64,000 bases of DNA, taken from Aurelia coerulea (lineage: Eukaryota; Cnidaria; Scyphozoa; Semaeostomeae; Ulmaridae). Position 1 is the stretch's first letter; each line of letters starts with the position of its first letter. The stretch spans positions 8,297,501 through 8,361,500 of the forward strand of contig CM076945.1 in assembly GCA_039566865.1 (NCBI GenBank), written 5' to 3'. Below the pieces are notes generated by a model. The model did not search any database. It saw only the letters and a list, made by a program, of their open reading frames with translations, and was not told the DNA's origin. This document shows, one piece after another, positions 1 to 10,443 of the stretch. Both the position numbers and the translations under genes were made by a program.

Positions 1-689
1 TTGCTTCTTCTGGGGCGTATGGATTTCGCATGTTATTAGTATTAAAGCGAATAACCTGAGTTAAAAGATGAGATCTCACACGTTTATAAATAGCCTATTG
101 TATTTGATAATCCAGCGAGTGGCGGAAGAACGCAAAGCCAAAGAAAACAATGAAGGGATTAGGTGTTTCTTTGTCCTATTTTTTCTTTGTCCTATTTATA
201 GACAAGCGCTATATATCTCAGGTCATTCACTTTAATGCACATGTTTTATCATGAATCATCATCATTTCCTTTCTCCTTTTCTACCTATGTGCCATTTCAT
301 TTAAAAAGGTTGGTCTTGGTGTAATATTCTATGACATATTTCTTTCAACTGAATGGCTTCAGAGACACAATCACTATTCCGCTATAGGCCTATATCTACC
401 GTTTGACTTCTCAGAAATCTTCAATATTTTCAGAATTAGAGTGTTCAGGAAATTCTTTGAAAAAACCTTAAAATAACTGTCATTTCTAAACTTTCTGAGA
501 AATCACAAAATAATTTTCAAGAAGAAAATAGTATATGCATTACTAAAAAACATTCAAGATTTCTGAAAATTCCAACGGTAGAATCATAGAAGTGTAGCTA
601 AAGTCTCATTAAATTCATTGAATTCAAATAAATAGTTCATAGAATTTTACACCCACCTTTTTATGTCGATTTAAAGATTTGGAATAAAA
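1..689. repeat. Diverged MITE fragment at the left edge
   Basis: Positions 1-300 show nothing I recognise. About 304-685 is a diverged inverted-repeat element: the left side (GGTTGG...GTGTAATATTCTATGACATA) and the right side (TTCATAGAATTTTACACCCA) are inverted relatives. The interior (TTTCAGAAATCTTCAATATT and its inverse) matches a second copy at about 61395-62070. The subterminal motif is also shared with the 0.5-kb family at 26233, 54119 and 58035. I see no clear target-site duplication. Confidence 0.55.
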
Positions 690-2340
690 TTACAAATTTT
701 CAAAGGCTCTAGAATTCCTTTTTGCCCAAAAACATAAATGTTCCAAGGCCATAGCATTGCTTTCTGCGCAAAAATTGAGGAGTCCAGAACTCACAAATTT
801 TAACCAAAAATAATCAGTTTTTCAAAGACTATCGCCTTACTTTTTGGCCACTAATTTTGAAAGGGTATAGTCTTCTGCTTTCGCCAAAAATAGATGGGTC
901 CAAAAATCATCAATTTTCAAAGGTTATACCGGGTGAACCAGAAAAAAGTTCCCACTTTTGAAAATTCATTGCATCAAGAGAACTGAATGGATTGGAATGA
1001 ATCAATATTCGCTTGACAGCCAAAAGATCGAAGTGTTTTTGTGATTTTTCTTGCCTTCTTACGAGCACTGGACAAATTAGTAAATTCAAATTTAGAAAAA
1101 CTTGGTGGCTGCAAAATGACTGAAAAAGGCCTAAAATACTTGATCAAATCATAGAAGACTCCTAGCTCAGAACAACAGAGAGAACACAATTTCTCATGGG
1201 TGAGAGACATTGTCTGCACATTTATTGCCATGGGATTGAAAATTTGAAGTATCTGTTTGAGAATCTATGTCCTATTACTTTTGAGAGAGGTGAAACGCCC
1301 GTGTGTATTGTTCTGTGAGAGGAGAGTCCTAACGATTTGATCAAGTGTTTTAGGCCCTTTTTCAGTCATTTTGCAACCATGAAATTTTCGTAAAGTTGAA
1401 TTTACCTTCATTTGCAGTGATCGTAAGAAAACGAGAAAAATCACAAAAATACTTCGATCTTTTGGCTTTTAACTAGAATTTGAATCAATCAAATCCATGA
1501 AGTACTTGTGGTGCTACGAATTTTCAAAAGTGGGAACTTTTTTCTGGCTCACCCGGTATATAGCCTTGCCTTTTGGCCAAAAATTGAGGGATCCAAAAAT
1601 CATAAAATGTCAAAAGGTATAGCCTTGCTTTTCACCCGAAAACACAGGGGTCCAAGATCACTAAATTTTAACCTAAAAATCGAGGGATCCAAAGATAATG
1701 AATTACCAAAGGCTACAGCCTTGAATTTTGTCCAAAAAAGAGGGGTCTTAACGCATCAATTATCAAAAGCTATAGCCTTGAATTTTTGCTATCAATGGAG
1801 GGGTACCAAAATCACAAATTTATAAAGTAAAAACCTTGCTTTTCGGCCAGAAAGGGTCATTCCAGAAATCAAAAATCTTTAAAGGCTATAGCGTTGCTCT
1901 TTTGCCAAAAATAATGAGGTCAAGAAATAATCAATTATCAAAGGCTATAGATAGCCTTGCTAACTGCAAAAAATCGAGGAGTTTAAAACAACAAATTTTC
2001 GAAGGCTACAGCCTTGATTTTGGCTAAAAAATTGTGGGGTCCTTTCTTTCAGGCTAAAAATTGATGGATCTAAAAATCAAAGCTATAGCCTTGCATTTTT
2101 CCCAAATATAGAGGTGTCCAAAAGTCATGAAATTTCAAAGGCTATAGCGTCGCTCTTTTGCCAAAATCGAGGAGTCCAAAAATCATCACATTTCAAAGAA
2201 CTTGCTTTTTGCCTGGAAATTGAGGGGTACGAAATCACAAACTTTCAAAGAGTATAGCCTTGCGCTTTGCCCAAAATATATGAATCCAAATATTATCAAT
2301 TTTCATTGGGCTCTTAGCCTTGCCTTTAGCCAAGAATAGA
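690..2340. repeat. Minisatellite, units of about 60 bp
   Basis: At least 15 degenerate units are present, each with an AATTTTCAAAGGCTATAGCC-like core followed by TTGCTTTTTGCC, then AAAATTGAGGGGTCC and AAAAATCA. Cores recur roughly every 58-61 bp (for example near 1559, 1620, 1771, 1830, 1888, 1946, 2006, 2083, 2142, 2253, 2317). Some units have lost part of their length. A 628-bp MITE interrupts one unit. Short ORFs through the array are by-products of the repeat and are not genes. Confidence 0.85.
929..1556. mobile_element. mariner-type MITE, TA target site
   Basis: Both ends read CCGGGTGA(A/G)CCAGAAAAAA inwards, with terminal inverted repeats of about 40 bp ending in CTTTTGAAAATTC. It is flanked by TA at 927-928 and 1557-1558. 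Removing it restores the minisatellite unit it split (TTTCAAAGGTTATAGCCTTG). No transposase ORF is present. A decayed relative lies at about 27280-27650 and a terminal fragment at about 52858-52910. Confidence 0.88.
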
Positions 2341-2496
2341 AGCATATGTTCTAAATCTTTTACTTTGTTACTTTTACTTTGTTACTTTAACTTTTAAGGC
2401 TACATGATGCTACACAATAGCAAATAAGGTATCTTATCAATAGGTTAACGGAGCTGCAGGTGCTGCAAACAGGAAATTCAGCAATCCCCTGTCAGT

Positions 2497-2665
2497 TGTG
2501 TGGCGGCAGAGTGGTCAAGGTGCAGTGTTTCAAATATTGTGGGGTCCAGCAGAGTTGGTTCGAATCCCACAGTGGGAACTACAAACTGCAAGCCAACAGC
2601 TCACTCAGCTGTCCAGCTTTTCGAGGTCGGTAAATGAATTATCAGAGGTAACTCTGAGGGCGCAA
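2497..2665 (+). mobile_element. tRNA-derived SINE
   Basis: A tRNA-like head carries an A-box-like GGCAGAGTGGTCAAGGTGC and a perfect B box GGTTCGAATCC about 50 bp later. It is followed by a body (GCTGTCCAGCTTTTCGAGGT, CGGTAAATGA) that resembles the tRNA-unrelated body of other invertebrate SINEs. I cannot fix the exact ends and see no target-site duplication, partly because the 3' side runs into CAAGGCTA-rich DNA. A real tRNA is unlikely because the head does not fold cleanly. Confidence 0.6.
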
Positions 2666-2689
2666 GCCATAGGGCCAAAGGCCTCATCA

Positions 2690-3000
2690 GCTGTACTCCT
2701 GTACAAAAATACAAGGCTAAACTTGGCCTTGTACAGGCCAAGTTTTAGCCTTGTAGAGGGGATTATGACCTTGTAATGACCTTGTACTAACCTTGGAAGA
2801 AAATTACAAGGCTATCAGTCAGATTCCAAGCTGCAACCAGTCTAACACAAGGTTTCCACAAGGCTTCTACAAGGCTAATTAGCATTTTTCAAGCCATTTA
2901 CAAGGTTACAGCAAGGCTATTCCAGGCTATAACAAGGTTACAAGGCCATAACTACAAGGCTTGTACATGGCTATTACATGGCCTTGTATTTTCGTACAGG
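2690..3000. repeat. CAAGGCTA-rich degenerate repeat
   Basis: The octamer-like motif ACAAGGCTA and its complement TAGCCTTGT recur more than a dozen times in both orientations (for example CTTGTACAGGCCAAG). The stretch looks like amplified short inverted motifs. The low-complexity tract abuts the last visible exon of the minus-strand gene at 3060. Confidence 0.6.
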
Positions 3001-3059
3001 CTGCTGCCAGACACCCAGGCTGCGTTAACAAATAAACGTTGCTTGCTTGCTTGTCTTAC

Positions 3060-6000
3060 CTCTGTAAAGAGAGAATCTTCAGCCATTGCATCTAAAGGTA
3101 TTGTAAGTGTGTTACTTCCAATTACTGTTTGACTTCCACAATGTGTTGTTATCTCTACAAAAAACATGCATATGAATTAAAGTATTGCAGGATGGTGACT
3201 ATGTATGTATGTATGTATCATTTGCCATAATAAAATATTTACACGTTTTATAATATAAGAATAGATACAATACAATATATTTGATGCTGTATGGTCTTAA
3301 AATGAGTTCAAACATAAGATATGTTGTAATGTTGACAAACAGTCAAGATTTGAAAAGTCCAGCCACTCAGTTAAGAGTAATAGGTCATAGAACTTTACAC
3401 TTGCCTAATTTTACACCGACTTTACACCGAATAAATCATTTTACCTTTGAATAAAGACTTCTTGATGCTTAAAACTTCAGCAACTGCTTCAAAAACAAAC
3501 TCCACATCTTTAACAGCAGTTGAAATATCTGGACATACAATTATATAATCCTGGAGAAAAATTTACAAGAAAATGAATTCTGGCAGCTTATAGCAGATCA
3601 ATCACATTTAGGAGTAACAAACTGAAAATGTTGCTTAAAATCAATTGTCTTCATGAATACCCATACAGTTAAATGATAGAAAAAGAAATTTTCAGCAATA
3701 TCGTTGTCATGCAGTAAAGGCCTTGGGTACTCTTTAATTGGTTTTCATGCCAAAGAAGTAGTAGTACTGTATACTGTATACCTTTCATCTCGAAAGAATT
3801 CTTAAAAGATTTGCAGTCTTTCATATGACTTATCAGAATATAAAGAATTCTCAAAATTCTTATGAATTCTTAAGAATTCTTGTCATATATGGAAAGGATT
3901 CTACATACTATATACACGTTTTTTATACAAGAAACTTGGATCAGCACATAGTACTAAAAGTTTCTTAATTTTGCATGAAAATTTTGGTGTTCTAGTAATA
4001 TTAATATTGCTCAAAAGTGAGCCTTCTTAAAGGGATTCCATTTTGCATGGACATTGTCATCACGAATAAGCAATGCACATTCACGCAAAAATTTACCAAT
4101 TTTTGTAGTTAAAAGTTAAAAAAATGAAGGTACTGTACCTTTGTTAGAGAGACATAAAATAAGAGAGACATACAGAAATAAAATTTTAGAGTTTCTTAAC
4201 TGGTCTTGAGCGTAGTACTAGAGTTTCTTAAAATTTTGGTTGTTGTAGTACTAGTTTCTTATAAACCAGAGTTTCTTATAAAAAAACGTGTATAACAGAA
4301 AATTTGCTGAAATTCTCACAGCAAAGATCCTTAGTTTTTTTATACCTGTCAAGAATTCCTATCACAGCTTGAAACTTCTAAAAAATCTCTTGAGGAGTAT
4401 TGATGTATGCTACACAAGGTATGTACAGCATACTGTAATGAGTAGGTTGAAACCATACTGTAGTCCTTCTTGTATTTAACTGTGAAAATCATTTTACTTA
4501 ACCACCCTGAAAGACAAAAGGCTAGATACAGTACTTACATGCAATTTAAAGCCAGACTCTAATAACCCATCTCTCTCTAACTGCAAACCAATTTCATCAA
4601 TCCTCCTTTGAAGAGTTTCACGCTGCCATGCATTGACATCATAGGCTTTTACTTGGTGACCATGTGAAGCAAGTTCAACTAACGATTGATATAAAAGTTT
4701 TTGAGATTCAGTGAGAACTGACCCATAACAAAAAAGCAGCAAAGATAGCTGGGGAGGGGAAGCTAGGATTTCCTAGGATTTTTCCAGTTTTCCCAGCTAT
4801 TTTGTTCAAAAATTTTTTTGAGGAATTCCGTTTCCCAGTAAAGCTGGAATTCTTACCCAGAAATATTCTAAGGAATTCCTGTGAAATACCAGTTAATTTG
4901 GTATGGAGATACTGGACAGACACAAACTATTTTTGATGATTATCAAATTTTACAAACTGGTGGACAGTGTGAGGTTTCCAATCTGGAGAATACTTGATAA
5001 GTTTATGCATGTTACTGACTGTCAAACAAAATATTTAGAAAATGTTCTATGGAAAGAGCATTCAGTCCAGCCTTGCTAAAAACTTGTGAGTGTGAGGTCT
5101 GGACCTATAAACCAGAAGGGTTCCCCTGGAGAAACTGGGATGACCCCCTTTTATGTTACGCCAATTGTCTAAAACTGACAACAGGCCTATTCTTTTACCA
5201 TTGTTCTTGAAGTGGCTTCATGCATGCCCCCCTCCCCACACCAAAGATATTTGGTTAACATATGTTTTCCAGTATGGGCATGCAGAAGATCTTCCATGTG
5301 CAATTTCATTTATAACAAGAGAAGAACAGTAGAAGCATTGTTGTAAAACAATAGCCAAACGCACATCTTCCGCGTGCGCACTTTGCAAACTTATCAGTCT
5401 GGATATAGTATAGTGTATAATAGGCTGGGCTTAAAATTTTCTAAACAGCCAAGGGTAAAACCCCTTCCCCTTAACGACCCAATGACGTTAAATAATACCA
5501 AAATCGAAAGTTGATCAATGGTCAATTATTACTGATTCCCAGCTGTACAGTGCAATCAAATCATGCTAATAGCTCAAATCATGATGTGCATTGCACATAC
5601 CGGTATGTATGATGGTACCTACACTGATAGATAGTGATGCCGTTACCTGAGTGAGCTGAATTTATTTATGTTTCAAATTTTCAAGATTGCTCTTGTTGAT
5701 TTATCCTTTTGAACTTTTTGTAACAGTATTTGATAGTACCTCAATTCAAGTGACGTATTTCTTGGGGGTTGTATATGTTTTTCTAAATCTTACGTACAAC
5801 AAAGTACAAACAAACAAAGAAAGAGAGAGGCCTAGAGTACTGTCGCCCTGAATGGGTCTAATGCCGATTGTCGTCGGAATCGCACACCCGTCTTTCGATG
5901 GAAGTACAAGGCGCCTGGATTTAAGATTTTTTTTTAACTTGATGAAAATGTTTTGATTACGCCCTTCTTTACAATGTCCTTTGATTGTGTTTCATTGAAG

Positions 6001-9000
6001 GAGATATTTCTGAAAATATGAAGTTTTTCAGGCAGACTACCTTCTGTGGACTTGCAAGATTCATCAAATCTTTTTTCACATTCAAATGGGCTGATTATGA
6101 ATCGGCATGTAATTTTGTTACTTCTACACATTTGATATCCAGCTGACTTGTTTCACAATTCAAACCAACCTTCTAAGAGTAAATTCTAGCATTTATCAAA
6201 CACCTCGCAAATTTTCATTGCTGATATATTGATATTTTTTCGATTTCGCTGCTTTGCGTTCCTCAGAAGAGCTACAGTCTTCGTCGTAAGAAAATAGTCA
6301 TGTGTGTGGCAAACCACACGCATAATTTTGTCCATGCGTGCGATTCACACTCTCAATTCACTACGTGATTGGTTTCAAGATGGTAACAATTTCAGAAGCA
6401 TACCAACATATACCACAGAACCTGGATAACTCAAACTTGGTTATTGTAAAATACCCCGTATCTTGGCAAATTCAGTATCCCTTTAGTTAGGACTAATATA
6501 TAGCAAACGTGATAACTCAAACATATCTCTGTCTCTCTTGAGAGTTCGAGTCGTTTATCACCTGCACTGATTGTATGCATTGCAACAACTACAGCCAGGA
6601 CTCATGATCAAACTTGTATCCAAGATTAAAGTATTACTAAGGCACTGTTTCGACTCATCTGTTTTCGATAGTTTTGGTTTGTGTCCGTTTTTCTTCACCA
6701 AAAATCGTTCCTATCATATTCTTATTGTAACAAACATGGAACATTGGCATTAGACAAACATCTTCATGAATTCCGTTTTGATTCGTTGTTCATGTTTCTA
6801 TTTGAAAGATCGGTTCCTAATGCGTTTTGCTTTGAAACTGTTCCGTTTTTAAAACTTCCATGTTCAAAAGCTCCTTCTTTATCCTTCTTCGATCTTTGAA
6901 GAGATGTGTGAAGGGGTTTAGCGGGAAAACGGTTTTAGACTTTATGATTCGGGATTTTATAAAAAAGATGGTATTTGGGGTTTCCAGAAAAATAAGCTCA
7001 CAATATATTATTGGGATTTTGTCATCTTCATAATGGGAACTTCAAGAAAGAAAACCCCGTAGAGGCGGTACCAACTGTGAAAAAGTTAGATGGACCAGGA
7101 AGGAATTTAACAAACAGCAAGTCAGGTATACTCTTGAGAAAACAAGGTACAGTAGACTTGGACAAACGTTGTATACGGCCATTTTTACTGCACTTGTGCT
7201 TAACAAGGAATGCCAGCCTAGAAAATAATGGGCTGAACATGTCTAAAGTCAACAGTCCATTCCCTGCCACCCCAACTGCTTTGCAGTGGAGATTTCTCTC
7301 CATCGTACTTTAACAACAGGAGATTTTTCTCCCATTTCAAAGGAAACTGAGCAGTAAAAACGGCAACAAAGTTATAAAATTGTAACATCGATGGCATAAA
7401 ACAGCTACCACGCAGTGCTCAATCATGAAAACCTAAAGCAGTTAGTCGGCAATGATTGTCTTACAACATCGGCTATGACTTCTCAAAGAGTTTCTTAGCA
7501 CAATCATTGAAAGAAGAAACAGTTACAGGTGTCTGAGCGACAGAGGGGAGCTGCTGCTGCAAATCATCCTTTAATCAATTGAAAATAATATTGACTACCA
7601 ACAAAAATCTTTTGATTTGCGTATGAAATTTTGAAAGCATGAAATCTTCTTTCGACCTTCATTGTCGAGATTTCTGCTAATATCGACAAAGATCTTGAAG
7701 CGAAAAATAACAGCACTCCTGTATTATTTTTTGCACTTTCCTGCTTATGTAACATGGACTTGGCACGTGCTTTGTGCTGCACAAACTTACAAACTTTAGA
7801 AAGGCGTTTCAGTACGCTGTTTACCTTCCTTCTCCAACTTGCAAGTCTTCCTAATTACCACGTTCTTTTTAATCCGTTAATGACTTGGGGTAATCTTTAT
7901 CTACTTTAAATTAATTTTGCACGTAATCAATTGGGAAAACCGGAAATCAGAATTCTCCAAGTTCTTGACCTCTTTGTACCTTTCCACAGCATAGAACACA
8001 GTGGCAACAAGGAAGCAGATTAGCTACAGCGATAAAAATCGCACATAAAAGAAGATCGCGATAAGACATCTCTTTTCTAATTGTTCAACAAATAGGATAG
8101 GCTATCCTAAGAAAGCAAAAAATAATTGTCAAACATCTGACTCATGCGTGCGATAAATCGCTCGCATTATTAGCTCCATGCGTGTGCCAATGCGTGCCCG
8201 TGCGATCGCACGCATTAAAAGACGAAGACTGGAGCTACAATAAAGTTTTGAAGTTGACCTACTTGCAGCGAAGGTGTAAGTACAATTCCCTTTCCCTTGA
8301 TGTTTCCACATACTATGTCTATTTTGTGTCGCTTCTCGGTATATCTTACAGCTAAAACAGAATTGGCTTCAGGAAAGTTTCCTACAACTCTTCTGGTTTC
8401 ATATCCAAAGAAATTTCAAGAACCGCACACAAATTGTCAGACCTACGGCTCATTTTGGAAGAGCACTGTAACTGACTTAATGGCGCCCAGGTGTGTCCAT
8501 ACCGTAAAACCCTTTAGTTCTGTAGGCTGTTGATGCGTAATAAGCTTTAGAGGTGACTGAGGTCAAGGATAAGAGAGTTAAAAGCGGGACTGAAATCAAC
8601 AATATTTTGAAATCATTTTCAATAAAATTAGAATTTGTTTTGTAACTTTCTGGTCTTCTGGGAAATGAAATGTTAGTGTGGTAAACTGGTGAAGGGCTTG
8701 AAAAGTTTTTGATGTACTAAAACAATCAATTCTGCCGCGGTCTGACCAGGGCACTACGGCCTAATTTAGGCGTTCAAGAAATGTCCGTATTTGTGTGGTT
8801 CCAGCATGACAAAAAGGAAACGGATGATACAGAGCTCACTGTGAGGTTTGTAGCACGAGTTTAGAATCCTATTTAAGGTGAGTTCCTCTCCAAAACTTCT
8901 TTGACCTCGCGGAAAATCTTCCTTTTCTGAAGACTGGACGGACCAGGGCGACAGGGCGACTAAGTATCTTTTCTGGATCTTTTTGAAGGAAAATTAATCG

Positions 9001-9779
9001 GGAAAAATTCGCCCTGAATGGGTCTATTCTTTTCTAATGACTCCACGTAGCGATCAGTTTATGTGTGCTGGTTTTGTGTCAGTTTAGAAAGGAAGATTGC
9101 TACCAATGTTATTTTGATACATTTGAGGGTTTTGTCAACGTTTTTGCTTCATTAGCTGTGAAAATTACCGTAACAGTTGAGCTTTCCGTAAATTTGAGTT
9201 TCATCGGAGCAGGAAAGGTAAGATCTATCTGTTAAAGTTGCCAAGAATGCCAAGAGCCATGTACTATGAACATTTGCTCAAAGTATGTTCAGTGTGGTAA
9301 CTGCAGAGAGAGGCTTGGATTTCCTGCTAGTAAGATTTCCCTGCTGAGTGAGGCCTAAACAATATTTAGACCCATTCAGGGCGAAAATTGGAGAAAGTTT
9401 TGTTTTGACTACTGCTGATGTTGGCCTCAGGTTCAAGAGGAAATGAGAATAAAAATATCTTTGACCTTGAAATAATGATTGGCAAGGAAATAAAGGTTAT
9501 ATTCATAAAGAAAATAATTCTACGAGGAATGCACTTTGATAAGAAAATCAATTCTGTTTGTGATTAGACCCATTCAGGGCGACAGTACTCTATCTATCTA
9601 GCCCTCTCCTCTCTCTACTAAAAGTCTAAGGCCTAATAATGTCAGCGTTGGAAACATAGACATGGTTGGTAATATTCCAGCTATAAACTCAAAGTCAACA
9701 ACTCTTCAATCTTACCAACAATTCTGCAGCCAAGGCGTCCTAGCCCAATGACAGCGCAATTGATCATCGCTGCATTCAT
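3060..9779 (-). CDS. 3-hydroxyacyl-CoA dehydrogenase family protein, N-terminal NAD-binding part (partial)
   Basis: Four exons were joined by reading frame: 9779-9716, 4678-4539, 3550-3445 and 3154-3060. Junction phases 1, 0 and 1 agree and all introns are GT-AG. The start is ATG at 9779, with an in-frame TGA directly before it. The 135 visible residues form the Rossmann domain of the family (lambda-crystallin/HADH type). GLGRLG at residues 12-17 is the dinucleotide loop. Asp35 in KAYDVN is the expected ribose-binding acid. FEAVAE at 88-93 and SNT at 117-119 match the conserved FE-V-E and SNTS motifs. The catalytic-His (H-x-F-NPP) exon and the C-terminal domain are not seen, so the gene continues left of 3060 or out of the window. 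Members oxidise 3-hydroxyacyl-CoA or related 3-hydroxy acids with NAD; which substrate applies here cannot be told. Intron 1 is about 4.9 kb and mostly one transposon. Confidence 0.87.
3915..4290. mobile_element. MITE with CACGTTTTTTATA ends
   Basis: The ends are inverted (CACGTTTTTTATACAAGAAA and its near complement at 4268-4290) and flanked by TATA on both sides, which suggests a TA or TATA target. The interior has repeated AGTTTCTTA motifs and an inverted AGTACTA pair. A fragment with the same AGTACTAGTTTCTTATAAAC block lies at about 27070-27175. It sits in intron 2 of the dehydrogenase gene. Confidence 0.65.
5835..9590. mobile_element. 3.76-kb element with ~28-bp perfect terminal inverted repeats
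   Basis: The left end begins GAGTACTGTCGCCCTGAATG and the right end is its exact complement. The match extends through GGGTCTAAT, and TA flanks both sides (5833-5834, 9591-9592). No ORF longer than about 100 codons is present and none resembles a transposase, so it is non-autonomous or decayed. Inside, an inverted pair near its left and right thirds (GAGCTACAGTCTTCGTC near 6269 and its complement near 8222), with GCGTGCG-rich DNA beside each, could be an older element. The element lies wholly within intron 1 of the dehydrogenase gene. Confidence 0.7.
9009..9384. repeat. Second inverted pair of the same terminal motif
   Basis: TTCGCCCTGAATGGGTCTA at about 9009 and its complement at about 9366 repeat the terminal motif of the surrounding 3.76-kb element. 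They may bound a 0.37-kb internal deletion derivative, or be part of a multi-repeat end. The interior shows nothing recognisable. No separate target duplication was found. Confidence 0.5.
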
Positions 9780-10443
9780 TCACGACAAAGTTAGATACCA
9801 AATGGAAATGTTCCACTGAAACTTTCCCACACTTTTATCAACTAATCAATCGAGCCTCGATTGGAGATGATAAAACCTCGTGTTGGGTTCTGCTTCCCTT
9901 TCAAAGTTTTTGGAACCAGAAACAGAAGTAAAGAGAGGTAACTTGGTCCAATGTGGTACACGAAGCGGGTCTCTTATGACATACAGAGTTGGTGAATGGG
10001 TTATCTGAAAAGTGTGAAACATTTCAGATTTGGTAGATTCAATTTGCGAAGTCTGCGGCGGCCGCTGTCTAACGAAATGGGTAGGTATATATCCAAGCCT
10101 TGTGTGTTTGTGTCCCGGCCTACAAACACAAGGCACCAAGTCTAAACTTTATACTTTAGAATGGCTTTGCAAAACTGGCAATGAAGTTCTCCCATGCTTT
10201 GAGCTTCATACTAAAAAGATGACAAATTACTTTAAAATGCTCAATGAAATATATAAATATCAAACTCACAAAAATCTTTCAAAAATCATGTGATTTATTC
10301 TAGCCTGATCACCAGACTCGATTTCAAAGGATGCAAACCATTTCCTTTGAAATTGGGTCTGATGATTATCAGGTGTGTGATTTACCTTCAAGAAATATTT
10401 ATCAACGTTTCTGATCATGGATGCTCTTTTTCTTTGCTTGTAG
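9780..10443. promoter_or_regulatory. Probable bidirectional promoter region
   Basis: This 664-bp space separates the minus-strand dehydrogenase start (9779) from the first recognised exon of the plus-strand D-glutamate cyclase gene. It contains a short GC-rich patch at 10045-10070 (CTGCGGCGGCCGCTGTC, including a NotI-like GCGGCCGC) in otherwise AT-rich DNA. A noncoding first exon or a mitochondrial-leader exon of the cyclase could also lie here. I could not identify a TATA box or start site with confidence. Confidence 0.4.
10304..10373. repeat. 70-bp imperfect palindrome
   Basis: CCTGATCACCAGACTCGATT at the left and its near complement ending at 10373 (GGTCTGATGATTATCAGG) flank an inverted ATTTCAAAGGA / TCCTTTGAAAT core. 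It looks like a tiny foldback MITE just upstream of the first recognised cyclase exon. Palindromes of this size can also act as transcript hairpins. Confidence 0.55.

Noticed and set aside
1508..2027. ORFs with repeated KIEGSK-like segments
   Set aside because: They translate the 60-bp minisatellite, with frame drift between units.
690..2340. CRISPR-like array
   Set aside because: Repeats are degenerate, adjacent without unique spacers, and the DNA is eukaryotic.
2498..2776. 92-codon plus-strand ORF
   Set aside because: It runs through the tRNA-type SINE and the CAAGGCTA repeat.
7011..7313. 100-codon ORF, with an antisense ORF of similar length
   Set aside because: No family, no splice context, lies inside the 3.76-kb element; open in both directions by chance.
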